DNA of 18,427 nucleotides from Candidatus Nanopelagicales bacterium (GTDB taxonomy: Bacteria; Actinomycetota; Actinomycetes; S36-B12), in NCBI GenBank assembly GCA_023264215.1, contig JALQSY010000019.1, forward strand, positions 1-18,427, in the 5' to 3' direction. The notes under the pieces were generated by a model that was not told where the DNA came from, searched no databases, and worked only from the letters and a program-made list of their open reading frames with translations. Of the stretch, positions 1 to 7,103 are shown one piece after another (position 1 is the first letter of the stretch; every line of letters starts with the position of its first letter). Made by a program: the position numbers and the translations under genes.

Positions 1-125
1 ATGCCGCTGCCGATGATCGATCCGACGCTGAAGAACAGCAGGGCTGAGCGCCCCATCGAGCGCTTCAGTTCGTGATGACCGGCCGCATCCTGGACGGGCT
101 TGAGGCGGAAAAGTCCCTGCGACAT
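1..125 (-). CDS. APC-family amino acid permease, N-terminal fragment (cut by window edge)
   Basis: Reading the minus strand from an ATG at 125-123 gives 41 codons that run off the left edge. After a soluble N-terminus of about 28 residues (including HHELKRSMGRSALLFF) comes FSVGSIIGSG. This matches the glycine-rich first transmembrane segment of amino acid-polyamine-organocation permeases, whose unwound G-S/A-I-I-G-S/T-G stretch helps bind the substrate amino group. A strong Shine-Dalgarno (GGAGGGAG) lies just upstream of the ATG, supporting this start. The gene diverges from the universal stress protein gene, with about 100 bp between them. The substrate cannot be judged from so short a piece. 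The family call rests on this single motif plus position, but the motif is very characteristic. Confidence 0.78.
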   Translation of the reverse strand, partial: MSQGLFRLKPVQDAAGHHELKRSMGRSALLFFSVGSIIGSG

Positions 126-226
126 GGACGCTCCCTCCATTCTGCCCCCGTTTTTCGGGACGGTGGGTACGTTAGCCACCAGCGGCGCGTGCCAGCGGGC
201 AAATGCGACATACCTCGGAGGATTCG
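126..226. promoter_or_regulatory. Divergent intergenic region between permease and universal stress protein genes
   Basis: This stretch must hold the promoters of both flanking genes. Two overlapping -10-like hexamers lie on opposite strands: TACGTT at 168-173 (plus) and TAACGT at 174-169 (minus). They would give leaders of roughly 35-50 nt, in keeping with the Shine-Dalgarno sequences both genes carry. No convincing -35 box is visible. A small CCCG-T5-CGGG inverted repeat sits at 147-159. The promoter assignment is inference. Confidence 0.35.
216..222 (+). promoter_or_regulatory. Shine-Dalgarno deciding the universal stress protein start
   Basis: CGGAGGA lies 4 nt upstream of the ATG at 227. 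An in-frame ATG at 203 has no such site and adds eight residues before the conserved MRIVVGV beginning, so 227 is preferred. Confidence 0.75.
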
Positions 227-1132
227 ATGCGCATCGTCGTGGGAGTGGCTCCGGACGAGTCCGGCGAGGACGCCCTGGCCCTAGGTGCTGTCATGGCTCG
301 CCTGCTCGATGCCCGGATCACCCTGGCCTACGTCCATCCTCCGACGATCGACTACCCGAGCATGGGTCACGTCGACGCCGAATGGGCCGCCTTCCTCGCG
401 GAGCGGGCTGAGATGACATTGGAGAGTGCGCGTGCGGTACTCGTGCGCGACTGGTCGATCACGGACGTCGATTCCGTCTCGATACCTCGAACGTCGGTAG
501 GACACGGGCTCAGGGACGTCGCCGACGACGTGGGCGCGGTCATGGTCGTGATTGGCCCGGGTTCCGAGGGGGTTGACGGTCACCTTTCGCTCGGCACGGT
601 GGCCCACGCGCTCCTGCACGGGGGAGGGGCCGCGGTAGCGCTCGCTCCCGAGGGCTACCGCGAGACCGCTCCCGAGGCTGTCCAACGGCTGGTCGTCGGC
701 TTCCAGGACACACCCGAGGCGGAGTACGCCGTACGCATCGCGGCCGATGTCGCGAGTCCCGCCGGTGTCCCTGTCGAACTCCTCACCGTCGTCATCCGCA
801 TGACGCGGATCCTCGGTGCACGGATCGGGCGGGATCCCGAGCGGGCTGTCATGCAGGCTCTTGCCGAGCACGAGCGCGAGGCGCAGCAGCGCTTCATCGA
901 AGCCTCGCACCTGCCGATCTCGGGGGAGGTCGTCCAGGGCGACACCGCCGGCCGTGCCATGGCGAGATTCGACTGGCGGGACTCGGACGTCTTCGTCGCT
1001 GCATCGAGCAGCCTCGGCTTGCTGAGCCGCGTGTTCCTCGGCGACCTCACCCACAAACTCCTGCGCGCATGCACCGTCCCGGCCGTCGTCCTGCCACGTG
1101 GATTCGATCCGGATGCGAGGATCGGTGCATGA
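227..1132 (+). CDS. Universal stress protein with two tandem UspA domains
   Basis: The 301-residue product has two UspA (Rossmann-like) domains, about residues 1-145 and 150-301. The first opens with MRIVVGVAPDESGEDAL and ends with a nucleotide-binding-type loop (VIGPGSEG..GHLSLGTVA). The second begins around RLVVGFQDTPEAEYAVRIA and ends with AASSSLGLLSRVFLGDLT and a VPAVVLP strand. The glycine loops suggest at least partial ATP-binding capacity, though neither is a textbook G-x2-G-x9-G-S/T motif. Tandem Usp proteins are common in actinobacteria and act in the cytoplasm during stress or growth arrest. The stop codon overlaps the amidase start (ATGA, 1129-1132), so the two are probably translated from one transcript. 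The family call is secure; the specific role is unknown. Confidence 0.9.
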   Translation: MRIVVGVAPDESGEDALALGAVMARLLDARITLAYVHPPTIDYPSMGHVDAEWAAFLAERAEMTLESARAVLVRDWSITDVDSVSIPRTSVGHGLRDVADDVGAVMVVIGPGSEGVDGHLSLGTVAHALLHGGGAAVALAPEGYRETAPEAVQRLVVGFQDTPEAEYAVRIAADVASPAGVPVELLTVVIRMTRILGARIGRDPERAVMQALAEHEREAQQRFIEASHLPISGEVVQGDTAGRAMARFDWRDSDVFVAASSSLGLLSRVFLGDLTHKLLRACTVPAVVLPRGFDPDARIGA

Positions 1133-2535
1133 TCGATGCGAAATCCGATGACGCACTTGGATCCGACGACGTCATGGAGCTGCTTCACCGCCTCCATCGG
1201 CGCGAGGTCTCATCCGAGGAGCTCGCGGATGCCGCGCAGGCCCGCATCGACGCGATCAATCCGCACCTGAATGCCGTCGTCACCGCGGTCGATGTCCCGG
1301 CGGCCGATGGCCCCTTCGCGGGGATCCCGACCGCAATCAAGGACAACCAGGACCTCGCCGGCTACCCCACGCGTCACGGGTCGGCGGCCACTGCGCCAAC
1401 CCCGGCGCAGACTGACATGCCGTTCGTTGCGCATTTCCGCTCCCTCGGCTTCGCACCCCTGGTCAAGACGACCCTCCCGGAGTTCGGGCTCACCGCCTCG
1501 ACTGAGTCGAGTACGTACGGGGCGACGCGCAACCCCTGGAATGAGGGTCATTCCGCTGGGGGATCGAGCGGCGGAAGTGCTGCGCTGGTCGCATCGGGTG
1601 CCCTGCCGATTGCCCACGCCAACGACGGGGGCGGTTCGATCCGCATCCCTGCTGCTGTGTGCGGCCTCGTCGGCCTCAAGCCGACCCGGGGACGCTTCCC
1701 CGATCGGGAGGACCTGGCCAAGTTGCCGGTCCACATCGTCAATCAGGGCGTGCTCACGCGATCCGTGCGAGACACGGCGTACTTCTTCGCAGAGTCGGAG
1801 CGCAGGTACGCCGCTCCTGGCCTGGAGCCCGTCGGCATGGTCGTCCGTCCGGAGCGCCAGCGACTTCGCGTCGGGCTGATCACGAGCGGGCTCACGGATA
1901 TCCCGGTGGATCCTGAGACCACCGGTGCCGTGCGGCGCACCGGGGAGGCACTCGCCGCGCTGGGCCACGAGGTGGAGGAGGTGACGCCTCCGGTCGACGA
2001 GCAGTTCGGCCGCGACTTCCTTCGCTACTGGGCGATGCTGTCCTTCCTGATGCAGCGCGCGGGGGGACGGGTCTTCGGCGCCGGGTTTGAGGGAGCACGG
2101 ACGGAGGCGTTGACCAAGGCGCTTGCCGCGATGTTCGTCGAGCAGGCGGAGCGCGTCCCGGCGTCACTGCGACGATTGCGCCGCCTCGCGAGTGGCCCGG
2201 AGGCCTTCTACGAGTCGGTGGATGCCGTGGTCTCCCCGGTCGTGGGGCATCCGGCGCCGCCGATCGGCTACCTGGGGCCAGACGTGGCTCCGCGCGAGCA
2301 ACTCGTCCGTATCCTGCGCTTCGCCTCGTTCACCGCGCTGCAGAACATCACCGGTGCTCCGGCGATCTCCCTTCCCCTCGCACTCTCGAGCGCGGGCCTG
2401 CCCATCGGGGTGCAGGTCGCTGCTCCCCGCGGCAATGAGCGCAGATTGCTCTCGTTGGCTCTGGAACTCGAAACGGCGATGCCGTGGCCACTGACCCCGA
2501 GGTCGAGTGGCCACGGCATCGCGATGGATCCGTGA
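1129..2535 (+). CDS. Amidase (amidase signature family hydrolase)
   Basis: This 468-residue amidase-signature enzyme would hydrolyse a carboxamide through a Ser-cisSer-Lys triad. The triad is visible: K71 in TAIKDNQD, cis-serine S146 in [10 protein letters not shown], and nucleophile S170 in [11 protein letters not shown], 24 residues after S146 as in fatty acid amide hydrolase. The usual T before D-x-G-G-S is N here. Length is normal for the family. The ATG at 1129 overlaps the upstream Usp stop and has GCGAGG just before it. I do not see the features needed to call it GatA: no gatB or gatC lies nearby, and pairing with a Usp gene is not a Gat context. The substrate is therefore open. The last 20 or so codons are written over a long inverted repeat (see terminator at 2476-2522), so the C-terminal tail after about residue 450 is probably not a conserved part of the fold. 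Confidence 0.92.
   Translation: MIDAKSDDALGSDDVMELLHRLHRREVSSEELADAAQARIDAINPHLNAVVTAVDVPAADGPFAGIPTAIKDNQDLAGYPTRHGSAATAPTPAQTDMPFVAHFRSLGFAPLVKTTLPEFGLTASTESSTYGATRNPWNEGHSAGGSSGGSAALVASGALPIAHANDGGGSIRIPAAVCGLVGLKPTRGRFPDREDLAKLPVHIVNQGVLTRSVRDTAYFFAESERRYAAPGLEPVGMVVRPERQRLRVGLITSGLTDIPVDPETTGAVRRTGEALAALGHEVEEVTPPVDEQFGRDFLRYWAMLSFLMQRAGGRVFGAGFEGARTEALTKALAAMFVEQAERVPASLRRLRRLASGPEAFYESVDAVVSPVVGHPAPPIGYLGPDVAPREQLVRILRFASFTALQNITGAPAISLPLALSSAGLPIGVQVAAPRGNERRLLSLALELETAMPWPLTPRSSGHGIAMDP
2476..2522. terminator. Long perfect inverted repeat between convergent genes, inside the amidase 3' end
   Basis: Bases 2476-2492 and 2506-2522 are exact reverse complements over 17 bp. The 13-nt loop itself contains a GACC/GGTC inner stem around CCGA. 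There is no T-tract on either side. The hairpin lies just before the amidase stop and about 23 nt beyond the stop of the oppositely oriented lipoprotein gene. A bidirectional U-less terminator is the natural reading; the structure is seen directly, the function is inferred. Confidence 0.65.
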
Positions 2536-2545
2536 TTGATTGCGG

Positions 2546-2941
2546 CTAGCGCAGTGCGCAGGCCTGATCGATGATCGACTGCGGCGCGCCATCGGCATTG
2601 CCGCCGCAGAGGGCGTCGAGCTGCTTCTGGGCCCAGATGGGGCCCTCCGCCTGGTAGACGAACGCGGTCGTCTGCTCGATGTCATTGGACTTGGTGATGG
2701 CGAAGACGATCGCCCAGCCGTCCGCGCACTCGTAGCTCTTGGTGTCGACGAGTTCGACGCCCGCGGCCTTGGCCGACTCCTCGGCGTTGGTCTCCATCAC
2801 CTGCTCGGTGCAGTCCGCGGAACCTCCGCCGATGGGCGACTCGCTCGAGCCGCCGGAATCAGAGGAGCCACCGCAGGCGGCAAGGACAAGGGCACCCGCG
2901 GCAACTGCGGCCGCGGCAGAAAAACGCATGGTCTTGGTCAT
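2546..2941 (-). CDS. Small predicted lipoprotein, unknown function
   Basis: The 131-residue product starts with a basic n-region, an alanine-rich hydrophobic stretch and a lipobox (LVLAAC), followed by a Gly/Ser-rich linker (GGSSDSGGSSES). This points to Sec export, lipidation at the cysteine and anchoring on the outer face of the membrane. The mature domain of about 95 residues contains two further cysteines before the C-terminal AC (near SADCTEQ and KSYECADGW) and one in LDALCGG, so disulfides are possible. I do not recognise the fold. It lies 32 bp downstream of the flavoprotein gene on the same strand, but has its own TAGCAT hexamer exactly 6 nt before the ATG and no Shine-Dalgarno. That suggests leaderless expression in addition to any readthrough. 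Confidence 0.82.
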   Translation of the reverse strand: MTKTMRFSAAAAVAAGALVLAACGGSSDSGGSSESPIGGGSADCTEQVMETNAEESAKAAGVELVDTKSYECADGWAIVFAITKSNDIEQTTAFVYQAEGPIWAQKQLDALCGGNADGAPQSIIDQACALR

Positions 2942-2947
2942 GGCCGA

Positions 2948-2953
2948 ATGCTA
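2948..2953 (-). promoter_or_regulatory. Candidate leaderless -10 element (TAGCAT, 6 nt before ATG)
   Basis: TAGCAT on the minus strand is followed by six bases and the ATG of the lipoprotein gene. No Shine-Dalgarno is present, which fits transcription starting at the start codon. A -35 box is not evident. Confidence 0.5.
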
Positions 2954-2973
2954 GGCAGAGACGTGCTGCTGAT

Positions 2974-4215
2974 TCATCTCGCCGCGCCCATGAGGTGAGT
3001 GACGAATGGGCCACAAAAGCGACCTCGGGGGTCCCATTGCGCACGCAGGTGAAGGAAATCCGTCAGTGCGGGATAGGCATCCCGCAGTTGCTCGGGCGAG
3101 GCGGTGCTCACCTTGCCCCAGTGCGGGCGAGCGCCCAGGGGCAGCAGGATCTCCTCGATCGCAGGCAGGACCTGGTAGATCCGATCGTCGCGATGCCAGG
3201 TGAAGTGGATGCCGACGGTGTCCACGCCGTACGCCGGGCTGAGCCATAGGTCATCGCCGCGCATGGTGCGGATCTCGGTCACGTGCAGGAGCGGCGTGAT
3301 GCGCGAGTGCAGCGTGCGCAGCGCGCGGATCGCATCGACTGCGCACGATCGCGGAAGCAGGTACTCGGCCTGGATCTCATCACCGGCACTCGGGGTGAAC
3401 TCCGCGCGGAAGTGCGGCAGGCGCTCATGCCACGGGCCCGGCTCGCCGAGCTGCGGATTGCAGTGCACGGGATCGAGCTGCTCCAGCGGGTGCAGGGGCT
3501 CCTCCCGGGGTTCGACGCCGAACACCGGGGTGTCCGCCCACGGCCCCTCGCGATCCAGGCGGCGCTTGAGCCAGAGCTGGGCGTCGGGCTCCGGACGCCA
3601 GCGAGTGAACACGCTGACCGAGGTCGCGGACCCGAAGACGTCGTCGAAGCGCTCCTCGACGACGTCGAGATCCAGACCGGCGAAGACCGTCTGGGCGACG
3701 TCGTACGTCGGCTCCACCCGCAGCTCGACGCGCGTGACGATGCCCAGGGCTCCGATGGCGACGACGCAGGCGGGGAACTCCTCGTCGACTCCGCGGCGGA
3801 CCCAGCGCACGTCGCCGTCGGCGGTGACGATCTGCAGGCCGGTGACGGCGCTGGAGAGCGTCCCGATCGCATCGCCGGAGCCGTGCGTGCCGGTCGCGAT
3901 CGCGCCGCCGACGGTGATGTGCGGAAGCGAGGCCATGGCCGCGAGCGCGAGGCCTTGCGCGTGCAAGTCGCGGCCGAGCTGGGCGTACGTCGTCCCTGCG
4001 CTGACGCTCGCCGTCTGCCCGTCGATCACCAGATCGGGTGCAAGCCCGGTGGTGTCGATGTGCAGGCCCGGCGTGACGGCGATGGGGCTGAACGAATGCG
4101 CGCTCCCCAGGGCCAGTACGCGGGGCTCGTCGCGGACCAGCCGGGCGATCTCCTCCACCGAAGCAGGCCGGACGACGCGCCCACCGAGATCCACCGTGTC
4201 CGACCAATTCCGCAC
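2974..4215 (-). CDS. FAD-linked aldonolactone oxidase family protein (D-arabinono-1,4-lactone oxidase-like)
   Basis: This 413-residue flavoprotein belongs to the vanillyl-alcohol-oxidase fold. From the chosen GTG it begins VRNWSDTV. It then shows a PCMH-type FAD domain (about residues 10-185) with RPASVEEI, ALGSAHSFS and TVGGAIATGTHG. H40 in GSAHS is at the position where family members bind FAD covalently. The C-terminal substrate domain carries RPHWGK (H365-K368), typical of L-gulono-/D-arabinono-lactone oxidases. Such enzymes oxidise a sugar lactone or alditol and pass electrons to oxygen or another acceptor; the true substrate is not predictable. The frame stays open to an ATG at 4338, but homologues normally begin near the R-N-W motif and a TAGCGT hexamer sits 7 nt before this GTG. 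It diverges from the DUF6421 operon. Confidence 0.85.
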   Translation of the reverse strand: MRNWSDTVDLGGRVVRPASVEEIARLVRDEPRVLALGSAHSFSPIAVTPGLHIDTTGLAPDLVIDGQTASVSAGTTYAQLGRDLHAQGLALAAMASLPHITVGGAIATGTHGSGDAIGTLSSAVTGLQIVTADGDVRWVRRGVDEEFPACVVAIGALGIVTRVELRVEPTYDVAQTVFAGLDLDVVEERFDDVFGSATSVSVFTRWRPEPDAQLWLKRRLDREGPWADTPVFGVEPREEPLHPLEQLDPVHCNPQLGEPGPWHERLPHFRAEFTPSAGDEIQAEYLLPRSCAVDAIRALRTLHSRITPLLHVTEIRTMRGDDLWLSPAYGVDTVGIHFTWHRDDRIYQVLPAIEEILLPLGARPHWGKVSTASPEQLRDAYPALTDFLHLRAQWDPRGRFCGPFVTHLMGAAR

Positions 4216-4222
4216 CCGCCCG

Positions 4223-4228
4223 ACGCTA
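4223..4228 (-). promoter_or_regulatory. Candidate leaderless -10 element for the lactone oxidase gene
   Basis: TAGCGT on the minus strand is followed by seven bases and the GTG at 4215-4213. There is no purine-rich ribosome binding site. The element supports the GTG start but depends on that choice. Confidence 0.4.
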
Positions 4229-4308
4229 GCGAGCCAGGGGTCGCGCCGGGACGGACGGGAAGATATCCCGCCAACAATGGATATGGATGCGGTTTTTCCT
4301 GTGTGGGC

Positions 4309-4314
4309 TACCAT
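4309..4314 (+). promoter_or_regulatory. Possible -10 box of the DUF6421 operon
   Basis: TACCAT matches TANNNT and would place transcription start near 4321, giving a leader of about 30 nt that includes the GGAGGAG ribosome binding site at 4344-4350. It is the best candidate in the 137-bp divergent gap 4216-4352. No clear -35 box is seen. Confidence 0.3.
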
Positions 4315-4352
4315 GAAGGCCCGATTCATCCTGATCATCGCCCGGAGGAGCC

Positions 4353-6431
4353 ATGCGCCCGCTCGCCCGCGTCCTCATCGACGAGAGCCACCGCCAGGCA
4401 TGGACGACTCGCGCGGAGGTCGCCGCCCGCATGAGCCCGGCCAACCCTGGCGATGCCTCCTACGCCGAGGCTGCCCACGAACTGCGCCGGGCCGGCTTCG
4501 CGGTGGCCGCCCACGTGGACGGGCCCATCGACGGGGCGACCCTGCAGGGGACGGACGTCCTCGTCCTGCCCCACTGCTCGACCGATGAATGGGAGGCGAC
4601 GACCGGAGAGGGATCCCCGATCTACTCCGATAGCGAGATCGCTGCGATCGACAGCTTCGTCCGAGCAGGCGGTGGCCTGGTCATCCTCGCCGAGACGGAG
4701 CAGGCGAAGTACGGCAACAATCTCGCTGGCATTGCCGGTCGCTACGGCGTGGATATCCTCACGTGCACCGTGCAGGACCCGGTGAATCGTTTCAATGACG
4801 TGTCGACATGGGTATTGCTCGAATCATCGTCTGCCCTTGGCGCGGATGTCTTCGCCGGTGTGGGTGAGGCGTGCGCCTACCGCGCCGGTGTGCTGACAGC
4901 CCCGGATCCGGCGTACATCTTCGCCCGCACGTCCGATCGCGCGATGCCGGCGCAGGCACCGGTGATCGTGGGCGTCGACGCGGGTGACGGTCGTGTCCTC
5001 GTCGTGGCCGACTCCGACTTCGTGGGGGACGACTCCATCGACGACCTGGACCACCGGCGCCTCTGGCGTCAGCTCATCACCTGGGCCGGTGCGCGCCGCT
5101 CCCGCGAAGGCCAGACGGGACCGCGCAGTGACATCACCTCGCACGCGGCGTGGCGGGACCTCGTGGAGGCCGTGGAGGCGCTTCGTCCGCTGCAGCAGCC
5201 GGATGGGTCCGTCCCCGAGCAGGTCGACGCCGCCGGTGACTGCGTCGAGCGCATCATCGTTGCCCTCCAGCAGCTCGCTCCGCTGGTCCCGCATCAGGCC
5301 GACTACCTGACGGCCTGCGCGAACGACTTCCGCTCATGGCGTGATTCGGGCCTGGGCGTACCCGACTTCCTCGACTCACTGCAGGCGTTCCACCCCGACC
5401 AGCATCGTCGCGACGGCGTCGAGCACCTCGTCGTCTTCCCGATGTACACGCAGAACGGCAACCCCGATCGCAACGTCGAGGCGGTCGTCATCCGCACAGT
5501 GTGGCCCGACTGGATTGCCGAGCTCGAGGCCACGGATTACGACAACGCGGCCTTCATCCCCATCGAGTTCGTCGACTTCACCTCCGGATACGACACTCAC
5601 TCGGCGGTGCTCTTCCCCGAGACGGTTGCCACGCGCGAGGTCGTGAAGTTCAGCTGGGGCGGCATCTTCTGCGATCGGGAGGCGGCGCGATTCCGTCACG
5701 TCTCTCGTGCCGCAGCGGAGCGGCTCCAGGTGGCACTGCCCCCCGAGGCCGAGATGCTGCTCGCTGACCAGCGGCTTGCCCAGGAGACCTTCGTGCTGTG
5801 GGATCTGGTGCATGACCGGACGCACAGCCACGGCGATCTGCCCTTCGATCCCTTCATGATCAAGCAGCGCATGCCGTACTGGATGTACGGCCTCGAGGAG
5901 TTGCGTTGCGACCTCGCGACCTTCCGGGAGACGCGACATCTGGAGGAGCGAGGGGTCGTCCTCGCCCCCTACGTGCGCCTGGCCATCCTCTTCGATCGGC
6001 TGTTCCGCTTCCCCACGACGGGCGACCGGGTGCGCAACTACGACGGGCTTGCTGGTCAGATCATCTTCGCGTGGCTCCACCGATCAGGGGTCATCCGCTG
6101 GACCGACAACACCCTGGTGATCGACTGGTCGGCTGTCCAGGCCAGCATGGATGCCCTGTGCGACGAGGTCGAGACGCTCTATCGCGAGGGCATCGATCGT
6201 TCGCGCCTCGGGCACTGGCTCGCCGCGTACGACTTCGTCAGCTCGCTGGTGCCGCCCCATCCGCAATCGACCTGGGCGCGTGGTGCCCAGGCACTGCCCA
6301 TGGAGCCGCGCGAGGCTGTCGATGCGGTGCTGCCGGATGAGTTCCCGCTCAACGTGTTCTACGAGTCGCTGCGCAAGTCGCTGGCACCGGCGATCGAGTC
6401 CGCACGAGGCATCACCGGGATCGCGGCATGA
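4353..6431 (+). CDS. Fusion of a GATase-like domain and a DUF6421-type domain, unknown function
   Basis: The 692-residue product reads as two parts. Residues 1 to about 245 look like a type 1 glutamine amidotransferase-like Rossmann domain related to ThuA/DUF4350 proteins: LQGTDVLVLPHCS, then IAAIDSFVRAGGGLVILAET, and a closing GDGRVLVVADSDFVGDD...LWRQLITWAG. I see no catalytic Cys-His pair there. Residues from about 260 to 690 resemble what is annotated as DUF6421 in actinobacteria; this assignment is from memory of the family. This part holds HDRTHSHGD (H487, H491, H493), followed 24 residues after H491 by EELRCD (E515-D520), an arrangement reminiscent of gluzincin metal sites. There is no signal peptide. 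The start has GGAGGAG upstream. The stop overlaps the SDR start (ATGA), so it heads a three-gene operon. The function is not known. Confidence 0.8.
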   Translation: MRPLARVLIDESHRQAWTTRAEVAARMSPANPGDASYAEAAHELRRAGFAVAAHVDGPIDGATLQGTDVLVLPHCSTDEWEATTGEGSPIYSDSEIAAIDSFVRAGGGLVILAETEQAKYGNNLAGIAGRYGVDILTCTVQDPVNRFNDVSTWVLLESSSALGADVFAGVGEACAYRAGVLTAPDPAYIFARTSDRAMPAQAPVIVGVDAGDGRVLVVADSDFVGDDSIDDLDHRRLWRQLITWAGARRSREGQTGPRSDITSHAAWRDLVEAVEALRPLQQPDGSVPEQVDAAGDCVERIIVALQQLAPLVPHQADYLTACANDFRSWRDSGLGVPDFLDSLQAFHPDQHRRDGVEHLVVFPMYTQNGNPDRNVEAVVIRTVWPDWIAELEATDYDNAAFIPIEFVDFTSGYDTHSAVLFPETVATREVVKFSWGGIFCDREAARFRHVSRAAAERLQVALPPEAEMLLADQRLAQETFVLWDLVHDRTHSHGDLPFDPFMIKQRMPYWMYGLEELRCDLATFRETRHLEERGVVLAPYVRLAILFDRLFRFPTTGDRVRNYDGLAGQIIFAWLHRSGVIRWTDNTLVIDWSAVQASMDALCDEVETLYREGIDRSRLGHWLAAYDFVSSLVPPHPQSTWARGAQALPMEPREAVDAVLPDEFPLNVFYESLRKSLAPAIESARGITGIAA

Positions 6432-7102
6432 GCCGGCCGGTGGCGATCGTCCTGGGCGCCGGCATGGGCGGCCGTGCGGTCGCTCTGGCTCTCGGCGCCG
6501 ACCACGATGTGATCGTGGTGGACCGGCGCGAGGACCTTGCGCGCGCAGCCGCCGCACCGGTCTCGGGGGAGGCCGCCGTGGTCGACCTCCTCGACATCGA
6601 CGATGTGATGCGCTTCCGCGACGACGTGCTCGCTCGACACGGTCGCATCGACGCGGTCGTGCACCTCGTCGGCGGCTGGCAGGGCTCGAAGTCCGTCGAT
6701 CTCGGTGCACTCGACGCGTGGGATTCGATCGCTCCCGGGGTCTTCGTCACCGTGCGCACGACGACCGTCGCCTTCAGGGAAGCACTCATCGCCTCTGGTG
6801 GCTGCTACATCATCGTGTCGAGCACCTCGGCATCCAAGCCGACCGCGGGCAACGTCGCCTACGCCACGGCCAAGGCGGCCGCCGAGACGTGGGTCGGGGG
6901 CCTGGCGAACTCCTTCAAGGACTCAGCAGCGCGCGCGGTCATCGTTGCAGTCAAGGCGCTCGTCGATGCCGCCATGCGCGCGGCTCAACCCGATCAGCCG
7001 TTCGCCGGCTACACCGATACCGCTGACCTCGCGTCGGCAATCCATGGGATCGTCGAGGGCGATGCGCCCAATGGCGCACGCCGCGACCTCACGGAGGCAT
7101 GA
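6428..7102 (+). CDS. Short-chain dehydrogenase/reductase (SDR) family oxidoreductase
   Basis: The 224-residue Rossmann protein begins VAIVLGAGMGGRAVALAL, a dinucleotide-binding loop in which the third glycine of the usual T-G-x3-G-x-G is replaced by R16. An acidic residue follows beta-2 (VVDRRED), which favours NAD(H) over NADP(H). The catalytic set is present: S132 in IIVSSTSAS, Y145 and K149 in YATAK. The cofactor-side N-N-A-G motif is replaced by HLVGGW. The substrate is unknown. The gene overlaps the DUF6421 stop by four bases, and its own stop lies 1 nt before the PLP enzyme ATG. Co-translation is therefore likely, and the SDR may oxidise or reduce an intermediate shared with that enzyme. 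Confidence 0.88.
   Translation: MSRPVAIVLGAGMGGRAVALALGADHDVIVVDRREDLARAAAAPVSGEAAVVDLLDIDDVMRFRDDVLARHGRIDAVVHLVGGWQGSKSVDLGALDAWDSIAPGVFVTVRTTTVAFREALIASGGCYIIVSSTSASKPTAGNVAYATAKAAAETWVGGLANSFKDSAARAVIVAVKALVDAAMRAAQPDQPFAGYTDTADLASAIHGIVEGDAPNGARRDLTEA
7093..7097 (+). promoter_or_regulatory. Shine-Dalgarno deciding the PLP enzyme start
   Basis: GGAGG lies 6 nt before the ATG at 7104 and inside the end of the SDR gene. It points to 7104 rather than the ATG at 7099, which is in another frame. Confidence 0.7.
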
Positions 7103-7103
7103 C

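Noticed and set aside
203..226. Upstream in-frame ATG for the universal stress protein
   Set aside because: It lacks a Shine-Dalgarno and would place one (216-222) inside the coding region. The conserved start is MRIVVGV at 227.
281..1156. Open frame of 291 codons on the minus strand opposite the universal stress protein
   Set aside because: No ribosome binding site or family signature; it is antisense to clear Usp domains.
4216..4338. N-terminal extension of the lactone oxidase to an ATG at 4338
   Set aside because: The added residues resemble no part of the family and would leave almost no space for the divergent promoter. I prefer GTG 4215 with moderate certainty.
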